From NCBI GenBank assembly GCA_947475875.1, contig CANJME010000005.1, positions 1 to 64,000 on the forward strand: a stretch of 64,000 nucleotides of DNA. Direction: 5' to 3'. Every line of letters begins with the position of its first letter. The stretch's first letter is position 1. The notes below the pieces were generated by a model. It did not search any database. It saw only the letters and a program-made list of their open reading frames with translations, and was not told the DNA's origin. The position numbers were made by a program, and so were the translations under genes. Source of the stretch: Caulobacteraceae bacterium (GTDB lineage: Bacteria; Pseudomonadota; Alphaproteobacteria; Caulobacterales; Caulobacteraceae). Below, piece after piece: positions 17,502-26,383 of this stretch.

Positions 17502-19520
17502 ATGACGGTTTCACGCAAGGCGTTGGGATTATGGTCGGCCGGGGCCGTGCTCGCCCTCGTGGCCGGCAGCGCCGGTATGAGCGCGCCGGGGCCGCAAAAG
17601 GTCGGCGACTTCCAGCTGCCGGATCAGAACTATATCGGCCGACACCTATACAAGATGGCCGACGCCAAGGCGGTGGTGCTGATCACCTATCAGGCGGGCG
17701 ATGCGGCGTTCCGGGCCGATGCGCCGGCCTACAAGGCCCTCAGGGACGCCTATGCGGCCAGGGGCGTTGAATTCCTGATCCTCGATCCGAAGCTGGGCGA
17801 GAGCCGCCAGACTGTGGCCGCCGACAAGGCCGCCTCGGACCTCGGCATGCCGATCCTGTTCGACTATGAGCAACTGACCGGCGAGGACCTGGATGTCTCA
17901 CGCGCCGCCGAGGTCATCGTCATCAATCCAAAGGACTGGACCATCGCCTTCCGGGGCCCGGTCAGCCACGCCTCGACACGCCGGGCCCTCGATTCCCTGG
18001 TGGACGGCAAATCCATCGCCCTGCCCGCCGTCGCCGCGCGCGGCGGCGCCATCGCCTTTCCGCTGAAGGCGGCCGTCTCCAAGACTGGCAACCTCTCATA
18101 TGCCAAGGATGTCGCGCCGATCATCCAGGCCAAGTGCGTCGCCTGCCACCAGCCGGGCGGTATCGGGCCCATGACGCTGACCAGCTACGAGCAGATCCGC
18201 GGTCACGGCCAGATGATCCGCGAGGTGCTGCGCAACCACCGCATGCCTCCCTTCCAGCCCGACCCGACCGTCGGTCACTGGGCGCCGGACGATGGCCTGT
18301 CGTCGGATCAGTTGAAGACCGTGGTTCACTGGATCGAGGCCGGCGCGCCGCGTGGAGCCGGGGACGATCCTCTGGCGAAGATCACCTTCCGGGCGCCGGA
18401 ATGGCCGATGGGCCAGCCGGACCTGATCCTGACCCTGCCGGAGGTGAAGGTGCCGGCCACCGGCGTCATGCCCTATCAAAACCAGGTGCTCGACACCCGC
18501 ATGACCGAGGGACGGTGGGAGCGGGCGACCGCGTTCAACTATGAGGATCGCCAGGCGCTGCACCACATCGTCACCGGCATCCGTGTACCTAGCGACAGCG
18601 GCCGGGGCGTAACCCTGGACGGCAATTCCGACTCACTGGGCGGTCAGGGACCGGGGCGGGTGATCAATCTGACGCCGCCGGAAATGGGTGTCTGGGTGCC
18701 GGCGGGCTCGCAGATCACATTCCAGAACCACTTCACGCCCTATGGCCGGGAAACCACCGAGAACATAAAGCTCGGCATCTATTTCTATCCCAAAGGCCAG
18801 GAGCCCAAGTACCCCCTGCGCACCTACGGTTTGCAGGACTACGGCATCTCGATCCCGGCCGGCGCCGAGTATCACCCTGAGACGTCCTATCTGGATGTGC
18901 CGAAAGACATGCTGCTCTACGGCCTGACGCCGCACGCCCACATGCGCGGCGGCTCGACCCAGGTGTCGATCAAGTTCCCCGACGGGCATGAGCAACTGAT
19001 CCTGGCTGTGCCGAAATACCAGTTCGACTGGCAGACGGAATACTATCTGAAAGAACCCATCCTGGCGCCGGCGGGCTCGAAAATCATCAACCGCTGGACC
19101 TATGACAACTCAACGCGGAACACCAACAACCCCGATCCGGCCAAGGTCGTCGCCTTCGGAGAACAGTCGTGGGAGGAGATGCTGAGTTTCTTCATCCACT
19201 ATCGCTGGGTGGGCGAGACGACAGCGGCGCCGCGCGAAGACTATGACCGCCTGCTGATGGCCGGCCAGACCATGGGGGTGCTGGACGACAACATGAACGG
19301 CAAGATCGAGGTTGCCGAGATGCGCGGCCGCAATGGGGTAACGCTGAAGAACAACCTCGCCAACTACGACCTTAACCGCGACAATGCCATCGACCTGGCC
19401 GAGCTCGCCAAGACCCCGTTCGGACGCGGCAACAACGGTGGCGCCACGCCCGGCGCCGGTGTTTCCGGCGGCGCGCGCCCTGTTGCGGCCACGACGCCGG
19501 CGAGGGCGGCCGCGAACTAA
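17502..19520 (+). CDS. RCM2: redoxin-like/cytochrome c/copper monooxygenase-like protein
   Basis: 672 residues from ATG 17502, with GGAGG six bases upstream. Same layout as RCM1: signal peptide (about 1-28), redoxin-like domain (about 32-180), haem site C212-x-x-C-H216 with RMPP following, PHM-type ligands H354-H355, H410, H478-x-H480 and M560, and EF-hands at 595-606 and 623-634. The position matching RCM1 C74 is D67 (QAGDAAF) and the GC pair is GG, so the redoxin domain cannot do thiol chemistry. EF-hand 1 has Asn for Asp at position 5 and EF-hand 2 has Asn for the central Gly, so calcium binding may be weaker than in RCM3. Its stop is three bases from the convergent carboxylesterase stop. 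Confidence 0.8.
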   Translation: MTVSRKALGLWSAGAVLALVAGSAGMSAPGPQKVGDFQLPDQNYIGRHLYKMADAKAVVLITYQAGDAAFRADAPAYKALRDAYAARGVEFLILDPKLGESRQTVAADKAASDLGMPILFDYEQLTGEDLDVSRAAEVIVINPKDWTIAFRGPVSHASTRRALDSLVDGKSIALPAVAARGGAIAFPLKAAVSKTGNLSYAKDVAPIIQAKCVACHQPGGIGPMTLTSYEQIRGHGQMIREVLRNHRMPPFQPDPTVGHWAPDDGLSSDQLKTVVHWIEAGAPRGAGDDPLAKITFRAPEWPMGQPDLILTLPEVKVPATGVMPYQNQVLDTRMTEGRWERATAFNYEDRQALHHIVTGIRVPSDSGRGVTLDGNSDSLGGQGPGRVINLTPPEMGVWVPAGSQITFQNHFTPYGRETTENIKLGIYFYPKGQEPKYPLRTYGLQDYGISIPAGAEYHPETSYLDVPKDMLLYGLTPHAHMRGGSTQVSIKFPDGHEQLILAVPKYQFDWQTEYYLKEPILAPAGSKIINRWTYDNSTRNTNNPDPAKVVAFGEQSWEEMLSFFIHYRWVGETTAAPREDYDRLLMAGQTMGVLDDNMNGKIEVAEMRGRNGVTLKNNLANYDLNRDNAIDLAELAKTPFGRGNNGGATPGAGVSGGARPVAATTPARAAAN

Positions 19521-19523
19521 GGT

Positions 19524-21107
19524 TTACGCCGTCTGCGCGAAGAGCTTGCGCTGATCGCTGCGGGGATCGTCCACCACTCGAGACGGGTCGTCGAACACCA
19601 TGGTTGAGCGCTTTTCGAGCGTATAGGGCGCCCAGCCAGGATTGCCGGTCCGGGCGAACTTGATCCAGGCCGAGCTGACCGTGGCGGCCAGGCGGTCCTG
19701 GGCTGGACCGTGGCCGACCATGCTTTCGGAGACGGCTACGTTGTCGAACACGAAGGCATGCTCGACCGAGTGCGGCGCGCGCCACTTGCCGCCATCGACC
19801 GGCGACTGCCAGGCGAAGAGATACATGTACGGTTTGGCGCCGCCGGCCGCGGCCTGGGCCGCCTTGCGCTCGGCCTGCAGGATGGAGCGCGAGCGGAACT
19901 GCACTTCGGTGGTGGCGGTCCAGTAGATTTCGGGCGGGGTCTTCTGCGGGTAGATGCGGCGCAGTTCCGAGACGATACGGGTGACGTTGCGCCCGCCGAT
20001 GTTGGGGGCAAGGCGGCCGGGCAGCGTGTCCCAGGTCAGGGCGAATAGGGACTCGTCCCGGCCACCGACCAGGCTGGCGGTCTCGTCGGTCGTGCCGCCG
20101 ATCAGCATGGGGATGTTGCGGCTGATCGGCGGAGCGTCGGGCTGGAACGGATGACGCTGAATGAAGCGGTAGTCGAGCACCGGGCCGAAGGAGACGTTGG
20201 CGGCGTTTGGCAGGGCCGCGCTCAGGCGCGGTTGCGGCATGGCGGCAAGTTGCCGGGCCCCGGCCGCGGAGACCGGCAGGTTCAGGGACTGCAGCAGGCG
20301 GCCCGTGCTCGCCTCAGCCGCTTGCGTCGTGATCGAGGTGATGCCGGAGCCGGACTGGACGACGGCGCGGTGGAACAGTCCCTGGGCGCCCGGCGCGGCG
20401 AGGAGGGTCGAAACCTTTCCGCCGCCGCCCGACTGGCCGAAGATCATCACAGTGTTGGGGTCGCCCCCGAACTCGCGGATGTTGTCGCGCACCCAGCGCA
20501 GGGCCTGGGCCATGTCCATGGTCCCGACATTGCCGCTGTCGGCCAGGGTCGGATCGAGGTGCGCCAGATAGGTGAAGCCAAAGGCGTTCAGCCGGTGGTT
20601 CACGGTCACCACCACCACGTCGCCGCGACGGCACAGGCGCGTGCCGTCCATGTACTTCGAGGATCCCGAGCCCGAGGTGTAGCCGCCGCCGTGAAACCAC
20701 ACCATCACCGGCCGTTTGCCGCCGTCGCGCAGTCCCGGCGTATAGACGTTGAGGAACAGGCAGTCTTCGCTCTCGGGCCTCGGATTGGCCCAGGAGGCGT
20801 AGACCGTTGGTCGCTCGGCTCCGAGCTGCGGCGATGAATTGCCGAACTCCAGAGCCGGCGCCGGGCTGGTCCAGGGCGCCGGCGGCAACGGCGGCATGAA
20901 GCGCCGGCCGGCCGTGGTCGCGCCATAGCGCACGCCCCTGAAGGCATGAACGCCGTCGCGGGTGGCGCCGTAGATCGGCCCGGCCCTGGTGGCGGCGGTT
21001 GGCGCGCCCTTCGGAGCGGCTCCGAAGATCTGGGCGAAGGCCGGCGCGGCAATGAGGCTGACCCCGGCGGCTGTAATGACGTCGCGGCGAGTTGATGGGT
21101 TGGTCAT
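19524..21107 (-). CDS. Secreted type-B carboxylesterase
   Basis: 527 residues. The leader carries a twin-arginine-like TRRDVITAAG and ends near AFAQ (residue 26), so it is exported. It belongs to the carboxylesterase type-B alpha/beta hydrolases: SEDCLFLNVYTP, oxyanion loop WFHGGGYTSG, nucleophile S226 in GQSGGGG, acid in GGTTDETA, and His in APHSVEHAF. It hydrolyses carboxylic esters, substrate unknown. It is the last gene of a minus-strand set: alpha/beta hydrolase (21735-22724), DUF6152-1, then this gene, with gaps of 37 and 98 bases. Confidence 0.92.
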   Translation of the reverse strand: MTNPSTRRDVITAAGVSLIAAPAFAQIFGAAPKGAPTAATRAGPIYGATRDGVHAFRGVRYGATTAGRRFMPPLPPAPWTSPAPALEFGNSSPQLGAERPTVYASWANPRPESEDCLFLNVYTPGLRDGGKRPVMVWFHGGGYTSGSGSSKYMDGTRLCRRGDVVVVTVNHRLNAFGFTYLAHLDPTLADSGNVGTMDMAQALRWVRDNIREFGGDPNTVMIFGQSGGGGKVSTLLAAPGAQGLFHRAVVQSGSGITSITTQAAEASTGRLLQSLNLPVSAAGARQLAAMPQPRLSAALPNAANVSFGPVLDYRFIQRHPFQPDAPPISRNIPMLIGGTTDETASLVGGRDESLFALTWDTLPGRLAPNIGGRNVTRIVSELRRIYPQKTPPEIYWTATTEVQFRSRSILQAERKAAQAAAGGAKPYMYLFAWQSPVDGGKWRAPHSVEHAFVFDNVAVSESMVGHGPAQDRLAATVSSAWIKFARTGNPGWAPYTLEKRSTMVFDDPSRVVDDPRSDQRKLFAQTA

Positions 21108-21205
21108 GGCGTGTCCCCCTGCCCGTCTGTCTCGCGGGCTATCAATCGGGGGAGCGGATCACGGCCAGAAGCGTCTTTCAAGACCCCCGCGGGGTGTGGT
21201 GTCCC

Positions 21206-21697
21206 CTAGCCTTTGGCCTTGGCCCCGGCAGCCGTCTGGCAAGCCGCCAGATTACTGGTTCCAGGCACGCCGACCAGAGGCGCGCCCTCAGGACGGTAGC
21301 CCAGATCGATGGTCTGGCCGTTGTCGAAGACAACATAACTCCCACCCGCCGTGCATCCGGCTTTCTTCGCGCGCTCACAAGGCTTGAGGCGGGATTCATA
21401 TCCACTGATGGTGACATGAGTTCCGGCCTTGAGGGCCTCGCGGCAAAGGCCCCGCCGGAGCATGGTGTTGGGCGTGCCGGTCAGCACCGTCCATACCCGC
21501 GCCGGGCCGTTGCGGTCGGTGGCGGTGACCTGGATCAGCACGTGCGGATTGATCCATTGCACCGAATTCACCCAACCGGTCAGGGTGACAGGCGCGGCCG
21601 CATCGAACTCGGCCTGAAATCCGTGGTGGGCCTGGGCCGGCGCGGCGATCAGGGCAAGAAGCGCCAAGGTGGCGATGCGGCGCAGGTTTGCTCTCAT
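21206..21697 (-). CDS. DUF6152-family secreted protein 1
   Basis: 163 residues. A clear signal peptide ends in AQA (residue 23) directly before His24-His25, so the mature protein should begin HHGFQAEFD. A conserved WINPH places another His at mature residue 29. Four cysteines near the C-terminal half could form disulfides. The family, DUF6152 by my recollection, has no known function to me; GTPNTMLRRGL is shared with the four other copies here. It sits between two exported esterase genes on the same strand. A copper-binding role is inferred from the N-terminal His pattern and context. Confidence 0.75.
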   Translation of the reverse strand: MRANLRRIATLALLALIAAPAQAHHGFQAEFDAAAPVTLTGWVNSVQWINPHVLIQVTATDRNGPARVWTVLTGTPNTMLRRGLCREALKAGTHVTISGYESRLKPCERAKKAGCTAGGSYVVFDNGQTIDLGYRPEGAPLVGVPGTSNLAACQTAAGAKAKG

Positions 21698-21734
21698 GGA
21701 GCGCAGGATAGCCCAGTTTCAGGCAATTGTTCGT

Positions 21735-22724
21735 CTACCTCGTATGAATTCGCCGCGGGTCAACGGGTACAACCGGCATGCCCGCGAGGCGCTTCAGCGC
21801 ATCGTTCTGCGCCCGGGCCGTCAGCACCTGCTCATTGATCCAGTCACGCGGCGGGTTGAGCTCGCGCTGCAGGAAGGCGAGCGCATCGCGGTTGCGGACC
21901 TGGATCGAGGGGCCGACGTGATCGGCCCCCTTCACCAACCGGTACTCATGGCTGATCCCAGCATCGAACAGGATGCGGTGCAGGAACTCGGTTCCATGGT
22001 TCAGGTAGAACATGTCCTGGTCGCCGACCTCGAGATAGATGCCGAGACCCAGCAGCCGGTCGGGGTTGGCCTTGGCGATATTGGCCGGGTTGTTGGCGGC
22101 CCAGTAGGCGCGGTCGACCGGCTTGCCGTATTTTTCTTCGAAGATCGGCTCGCCGCGCCAGAAGCGGTCGCGCACCTGAATGTCGTCATAGGATAGGGCC
22201 GGTTCGATGCCAGGCTCCTGGCTGGCCACCGCCTGGAAGAGCTCGGGGTGTTTGAAGGCGATGCGCAAGCTTCCCATGCCGCCCATGGAGATCCCGGTGA
22301 TCAGCGTGCCATCACGGCCCTGAACCACGTGATAGTGCGAGCGCATGTAGGGCATCAGGTCGGAGAGGATGAACGCCTCCCACTTCTGGGAGCCATCCTT
22401 GTAGTCCATGTAGAATGAACGCTCGGCCGAGGGCATGACCGAGACGACCGGTTCGATCGTCCCGCTTTTGATGGCGTCGTCGAGGATGTTGGCCATGCCG
22501 GTCATGTTGGCCGACGAGCCGTTTCCGCCATGCAGCTGGATAAGCAGCGGATAGGGTTTGGTGCGCGCCGGATCATAATTCGGCGGCAGATAGACGGCGA
22601 TATCGACCGGGCCCGGTACATTGCGGCTGACCAGCGGCACGTGGGTGAGCTTGCCGTCGATGGCGTGAGCCGTGGGCGCGATCAGCATGACGAGAAGGAA
22701 CAGCAGGGGCCGGACGAACTTCAT
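21735..22724 (-). CDS. Secreted alpha/beta hydrolase (esterase D/PF00756-like)
   Basis: 329 residues from ATG 22724, with GGAG seven bases upstream. Signal peptide to about residue 21 (APTAHA). The esterase fold shows in YLPPNYDP, the oxyanion region LIQLHGGNG, nucleophile S146 in GISMGGMGSLRIA and the catalytic His in KGADHVGPS. Relatives include S-formylglutathione hydrolases, feruloyl esterases and mycolyltransferases, so the exact substrate is open. It is the first gene of the unit with DUF6152-1 and the type-B carboxylesterase. Confidence 0.9.
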   Translation of the reverse strand: MKFVRPLLFLLVMLIAPTAHAIDGKLTHVPLVSRNVPGPVDIAVYLPPNYDPARTKPYPLLIQLHGGNGSSANMTGMANILDDAIKSGTIEPVVSVMPSAERSFYMDYKDGSQKWEAFILSDLMPYMRSHYHVVQGRDGTLITGISMGGMGSLRIAFKHPELFQAVASQEPGIEPALSYDDIQVRDRFWRGEPIFEEKYGKPVDRAYWAANNPANIAKANPDRLLGLGIYLEVGDQDMFYLNHGTEFLHRILFDAGISHEYRLVKGADHVGPSIQVRNRDALAFLQRELNPPRDWINEQVLTARAQNDALKRLAGMPVVPVDPRRIHTR

Positions 22725-22917
22725 GGCGCACTCCATCGGGCGGGGTGCGGCAAGGATGGATCAGGGAGGCAAGCGGGGCAATGGCGAAGGAGGATCTCGT
22801 GGGGGCCGCAAGCCTGCGTGACGGCCGACTAAACCGCTTGGCCGCGGCGCATCGTCTGCTCGAGTGAGACCACCGACAACGGAACGGTGAAATGGATGTC
22901 GATCAGCGCCGTGCGCT

Positions 22918-23448
22918 TTACCGTCGCTTGACCACGGGATCGGGCGCGCAGACATCGGTCATGGTGCCGAGCAGCTGTTCGGGCGTCGCGTTCCAGCGGT
23001 TGTAAAGGCTGTTGTTGAGTGGCCGCGAGCCTTCGTCGAGATTGGACAGCCTGCCGCCTTCGAGCGTGATGGCGCCGCCGATCGCCTGACAGGTGGCCAG
23101 ATGGGTTTCCGGGTTTTGGGGGCAACGGCGATCCTTGGCCTGGTGCGCCTTGACGCTGACGGTCAGCCCGACTGTCAGATCGCCCCGCTCAAGGCCCATG
23201 CGGTTGAGCGCCACCGGCGTGCCGCCCTCGATCCGCCAGTCTCTGTCCGCCTTGCCGGGCGCCGAGACCCGCACGTGCAGCCAGGTATGGGGGCTGACCC
23301 ATTCCATAGCTGTGATCTTGCCGGCAATCGTGACGGGGGTCGAGCAATCGTACTCGGCCTCAAACGAGTGGTGCGCGCCGGCGGGCGCGGCGGTGAGCGC
23401 AAGAACGAGGCAAGCGACAAGCGGGACGATTTTACCAGGGCGGATCAT
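22918..23448 (-). CDS. DUF6152-family secreted protein 2
   Basis: 176 residues from ATG 23448; an upstream ATG at 23487 would add 13 residues ahead of the signal peptide. The leader ends in AGA (residue 25), then His26-His27. WVSPHTWLHV gives His at mature residues 29 and 33. EGGTPVALNRMGL matches the shared core. It has one of the weaker core matches of the five. About 190 bases separate it from the esterase downstream on the same strand, and nothing is recognisable in that gap. It is divergent from the FkbM gene. Confidence 0.73.
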   Translation of the reverse strand: MIRPGKIVPLVACLVLALTAAPAGAHHSFEAEYDCSTPVTIAGKITAMEWVSPHTWLHVRVSAPGKADRDWRIEGGTPVALNRMGLERGDLTVGLTVSVKAHQAKDRRCPQNPETHLATCQAIGGAITLEGGRLSNLDEGSRPLNNSLYNRWNATPEQLLGTMTDVCAPDPVVKRR

Positions 23449-23586
23449 GCGGGCCGGAAGAAACCCGAAAGCCGATGGAAAGTCCAACCCTGACGCGCTG
23501 AAAGGTCAGAAACCAGCGCAGGACACCCGACCGATCGCTCGATATGGTGTCCAAACGCCTCGCCGATCCGCGGCCGGCGCGGCGGA

Positions 23587-24330
23587 ATGGACGGGCCTAT
23601 GGATCAGGACGAGTATTACCTGGGCCTGATCGAGACCCTGGCGGCGTACCGACACAACCTCGATAAATTCCAGCCTTGCGACGACTTCACCTTTGTCGAC
23701 TACGTCATGCGCAATTGGCACAATTCGCACGCCCAGGGCTTCCAGGACCTGTTCGTGGCGATCTGGCACCAGCACGCCCGGGGCAAGTTCTTTGTCGAGT
23801 TCGGGGCCACCGACGGCGTGGCGATCAACAACACATTTATGTTGGAGCGGAGCTTGGGTTGGAACGGCATCCTGGCCGAACCGGCGAAGTTTTGGCACGA
23901 GGCCTTGCGCAAGAACCGCCATTGCGTGGTCGACCAGCGCTGTGTCTGGACGACGACGGGCGAGACGCTGCTGTTCAACCAGACGCCCAATCCCGACCAC
24001 TCGACCATCAGCAGCTTTTCCGGCCACGACTATCTGGCCGCTGAGCGGGAGGGCGGCGAAGTCTATGAGGTCAAGACCGTCTCCCTGCTCGATCTTTTGA
24101 TCCAGCACGGCGCGCCCAAGGTCATCGACTACCTTTCGGTCGATACTGAGGGGTCGGAACTGGAAATCCTCGAGGCCTTTGACTTTCGGCGCTTCGATGT
24201 GCGGGTCATTACCGTAGAGCACAATGACACCCCCGACCGACAGGCGATCTTCGACCTGCTCAGCGCCGAAGGTTACACCCGCATCCTGCCGCTGTTCTCG
24301 CGGTGGGACGACTGGTACGTGAAGCAGTAA
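23587..24330 (+). CDS. FkbM-family methyltransferase
   Basis: 247 residues. The SAM-binding motif FFVEFGATDGVAINNT, the partner strand NGILAEPAKFW, and DYLSVDTEGSELEILEAFDF are characteristic of FkbM-type O-methyltransferases, which methylate sugars or natural-product hydroxyls. No signal peptide, so cytoplasmic. It is the only plus-strand gene among seven minus-strand ones here and looks unrelated to the copper/redox theme. The start may instead be the ATG at 23599. Confidence 0.9.
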   Translation: MDGPMDQDEYYLGLIETLAAYRHNLDKFQPCDDFTFVDYVMRNWHNSHAQGFQDLFVAIWHQHARGKFFVEFGATDGVAINNTFMLERSLGWNGILAEPAKFWHEALRKNRHCVVDQRCVWTTTGETLLFNQTPNPDHSTISSFSGHDYLAAEREGGEVYEVKTVSLLDLLIQHGAPKVIDYLSVDTEGSELEILEAFDFRRFDVRVITVEHNDTPDRQAIFDLLSAEGYTRILPLFSRWDDWYVKQ

Positions 24331-24349
24331 GACGTGCGCCTAGAGCCAA

Positions 24350-24850
24350 TCAGCCTGCCGCCCCGCCGTCGCAGATATTGGGGTCAACTGGAACCGAGCC
24401 TCCCGGAACCTGTCCGTAACCAATCCTGGCCGTCTTGCCGTCCGCGAAGGTGATCGAATTCGCCCCGGCCTTGCAGGTCCCGGCCGGCACCGACCAGACC
24501 GTGCCGTTCGGACTGCTCCTGGCGCTCTCGCAGTCGTGATTTCGTGTGCGCCACGCCCGCACAGTGACCTCGGCTCCCACCGGGAGGTTCGCGCGGCAGA
24601 CGCCCAGCCGGAGCATTGAGTTGGGCGTGCCGGCCATGACGGCCCAGTTGGCCGGCGCCCTGCCGGGTTCCTCGACGGTCATAAGGATCAGGGTGTGGGG
24701 GTTTGCCCACTGAACCGAATTGATCTTGCCCTTCAGCACGACCGGCGCCTCGCCGTCGAACTCGGCCTGGAAGGCATGATGAGCGAGCGCCGGCGGCGCG
24801 ATGAGCGCCACCGTCAAAAGAATGGCTGGGAGTCTGAAACCTGATTTCAT
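24350..24850 (-). CDS. DUF6152-family secreted protein 3
   Basis: 166 residues from ATG 24850 (an ATG four codons upstream is also possible). Leader ends in ALA (residue 23), then His24-His25 (HHAFQAEFD). WANPHTL gives His at mature residue 29. Closest to copy 1 in the shared pieces FQAEFD, NSVQW and AGTPNSMLRLG. Cysteines are spread through the C-terminal half (GVCRAN, HDCES, GTCKAG, NICDG). Third gene of a three-copy array (copies 5, 4, 3), 92 bases after copy 4. Confidence 0.75.
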   Translation of the reverse strand: MKSGFRLPAILLTVALIAPPALAHHAFQAEFDGEAPVVLKGKINSVQWANPHTLILMTVEEPGRAPANWAVMAGTPNSMLRLGVCRANLPVGAEVTVRAWRTRNHDCESARSSPNGTVWSVPAGTCKAGANSITFADGKTARIGYGQVPGGSVPVDPNICDGGAAG

Positions 24851-24942
24851 GATGCGCCCCATCTGAAAATCGGGGCTGAAGTGTTACACCCCTAATCATT
24901 GGTACGCGCAGGAACGGCCCTTCCCTCAAGTCGAGGATAAAT

Positions 24943-25530
24943 TCAGCCGGAGGCGCGTGGACACGCGCTGGCGGGCACCTCGCCACTCGCAGGAGCAACA
25001 CCGCTCTTCAGGTAAGTTCCCCCCACCACCAACGGACGCCCGTTGGCGTCCAGCCGTTGCGGCGTCGGCGCCGGGACCGGCCAGTCGGCGTAGGGCGGTG
25101 GGGCGCCCGTCCCGCTGGCGCCAAAAATGATCGGCGGCGCGCCATCCAACGACAGCATGTGACCTTCGCCCTTACAGGTCGGCTTGCCCGTCGCGGCCGC
25201 CTCCTTGCAGCTCTGGTCCTTGGCCTTCCAGCCATAGACAGTGACGGCTTCTCCCGGTTTGAGCATGGCTTGCGTCAACCCCATGCGCACCAGGGTGTTG
25301 GGTGTGCCACCGCCGAACATCCAGTCCTGCGAACCTTTGCCGGGCTCGGCCACGGTGAGGTGCACCCAGACGTGCGGATTGGTCCATTCGACCGCCGTGA
25401 CGTGGCCGGAAATCTTGATGGGCGCGTTGCAGTCGGCGTTCGAGTCGAAGGCGTGGTGGGCGAGCGCCTGTTGCGCCACAGCGGCCAGCAGCGTGGCGGA
25501 AAGGGTCGCGATAATCGGTCCTGCCCTCAT
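24943..25530 (-). CDS. DUF6152-family secreted protein 4
   Basis: 195 residues. The ATG at 25530 is preferred because it overlaps the stop of copy 5 in an ATGA arrangement, which implies translational coupling. Leader ends in ALA (residue 24), then His25-His26. WTNPHVWVHL gives His at mature residues 29 and 33. After the shared core (GGTPNTLVRMGL) comes a longer Pro/Gly-rich tail with PPPYADWPVP. Role unknown, as for the other copies. Confidence 0.75.
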   Translation of the reverse strand: MRAGPIIATLSATLLAAVAQQALAHHAFDSNADCNAPIKISGHVTAVEWTNPHVWVHLTVAEPGKGSQDWMFGGGTPNTLVRMGLTQAMLKPGEAVTVYGWKAKDQSCKEAAATGKPTCKGEGHMLSLDGAPPIIFGASGTGAPPPYADWPVPAPTPQRLDANGRPLVVGGTYLKSGVAPASGEVPASACPRASG

Positions 25531-26153
25531 TTGGCGAACCTGGGCTGAGGGAAATCCACGCGGCAACCGCGAAAGTCGGATGGGGGGCCCGCGACCGGCG
25601 TCCCGTTCTGCGTCACGCCGTTCCGCACAGGTGGACTGCCCAGGCCGTCCGGCGGCGTAACGACGCGTTTGCCCCAGGTCACTTCCTCGCAGCAGCCCGG
25701 CGGCTCGACCGGATCATAAGGCGCGCCCTCGCCGGCTACACCCATATAGACCCACGCCGCCCCCTCGATGGATATCGCCTGACCGCTGGCCTTGCAGGTC
25801 ATCGTATGGGTCAGCGGGCTCTCAAGGCAGCGCTTGTCCCTGGCCTGGTAGCCGCGGATCACGACATCGGCGCCGACCTTGAGGGTCGAGCGGTCGAGGT
25901 TCTGGCGCAACATGCTGTTGGGCGTCGCGCCCTCGGCCATCCAGTCGACCGGGTCCTTGCCGGGTTCGGTGACCGTCAGATGAATCCAGGTGTGCGGGTT
26001 TTGCCATTCGACCGCGATGACCTTGCCATGCAGCAGAACCGGCGCATTGCAGTCGTGCTCTGCCTGAAAGGCGTGGTGCGCCAGCGCTCGCTCACAGGTC
26101 ACACTGGCGAACAGTGCGGCCACGGCGGCGGCAATTAACGGATGCGATCTCAC
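25527..26153 (-). CDS. DUF6152-family secreted protein 5
   Basis: 208 residues, longest of the five. Leader ends in ALA (residue 25), then His26-His27 (HHAFQAEHD, with an extra His at mature residue 8). WQNPHTWIHL gives His at mature residues 29 and 33. The core GATPNSMLRQNL is followed by a tail with a vicinal Cys-Cys (PPGCCEEV). It is the first gene of the copy 5-4-3 array and is divergent from RCM3, with 230 bases between them that probably hold both promoters. Confidence 0.75.
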   Translation of the reverse strand: MRSHPLIAAAVAALFASVTCERALAHHAFQAEHDCNAPVLLHGKVIAVEWQNPHTWIHLTVTEPGKDPVDWMAEGATPNSMLRQNLDRSTLKVGADVVIRGYQARDKRCLESPLTHTMTCKASGQAISIEGAAWVYMGVAGEGAPYDPVEPPGCCEEVTWGKRVVTPPDGLGSPPVRNGVTQNGTPVAGPPSDFRGCRVDFPQPRFAK

Positions 26154-26383
26154 AGGATCTGCCTTTCGCTGCCGGTCGCCTCGCTTACGCGTGAAAACCC
26201 GCCCTGCCTGCGTAAACCCGGCCCTCGCTCAGGGTCAAGCCGAACTCAGGTGGGAATGACCTAACACCGCTAGATTATTGGACAAAGCTCGCCTTGGCGT
26301 CGAAACGGGGTTACCCTCGGCTTATCGAGGAACACAAAGAGCGGCCTGCGTTCGTGAAAGGCCGCCAACCCGGAGACAAGCCC

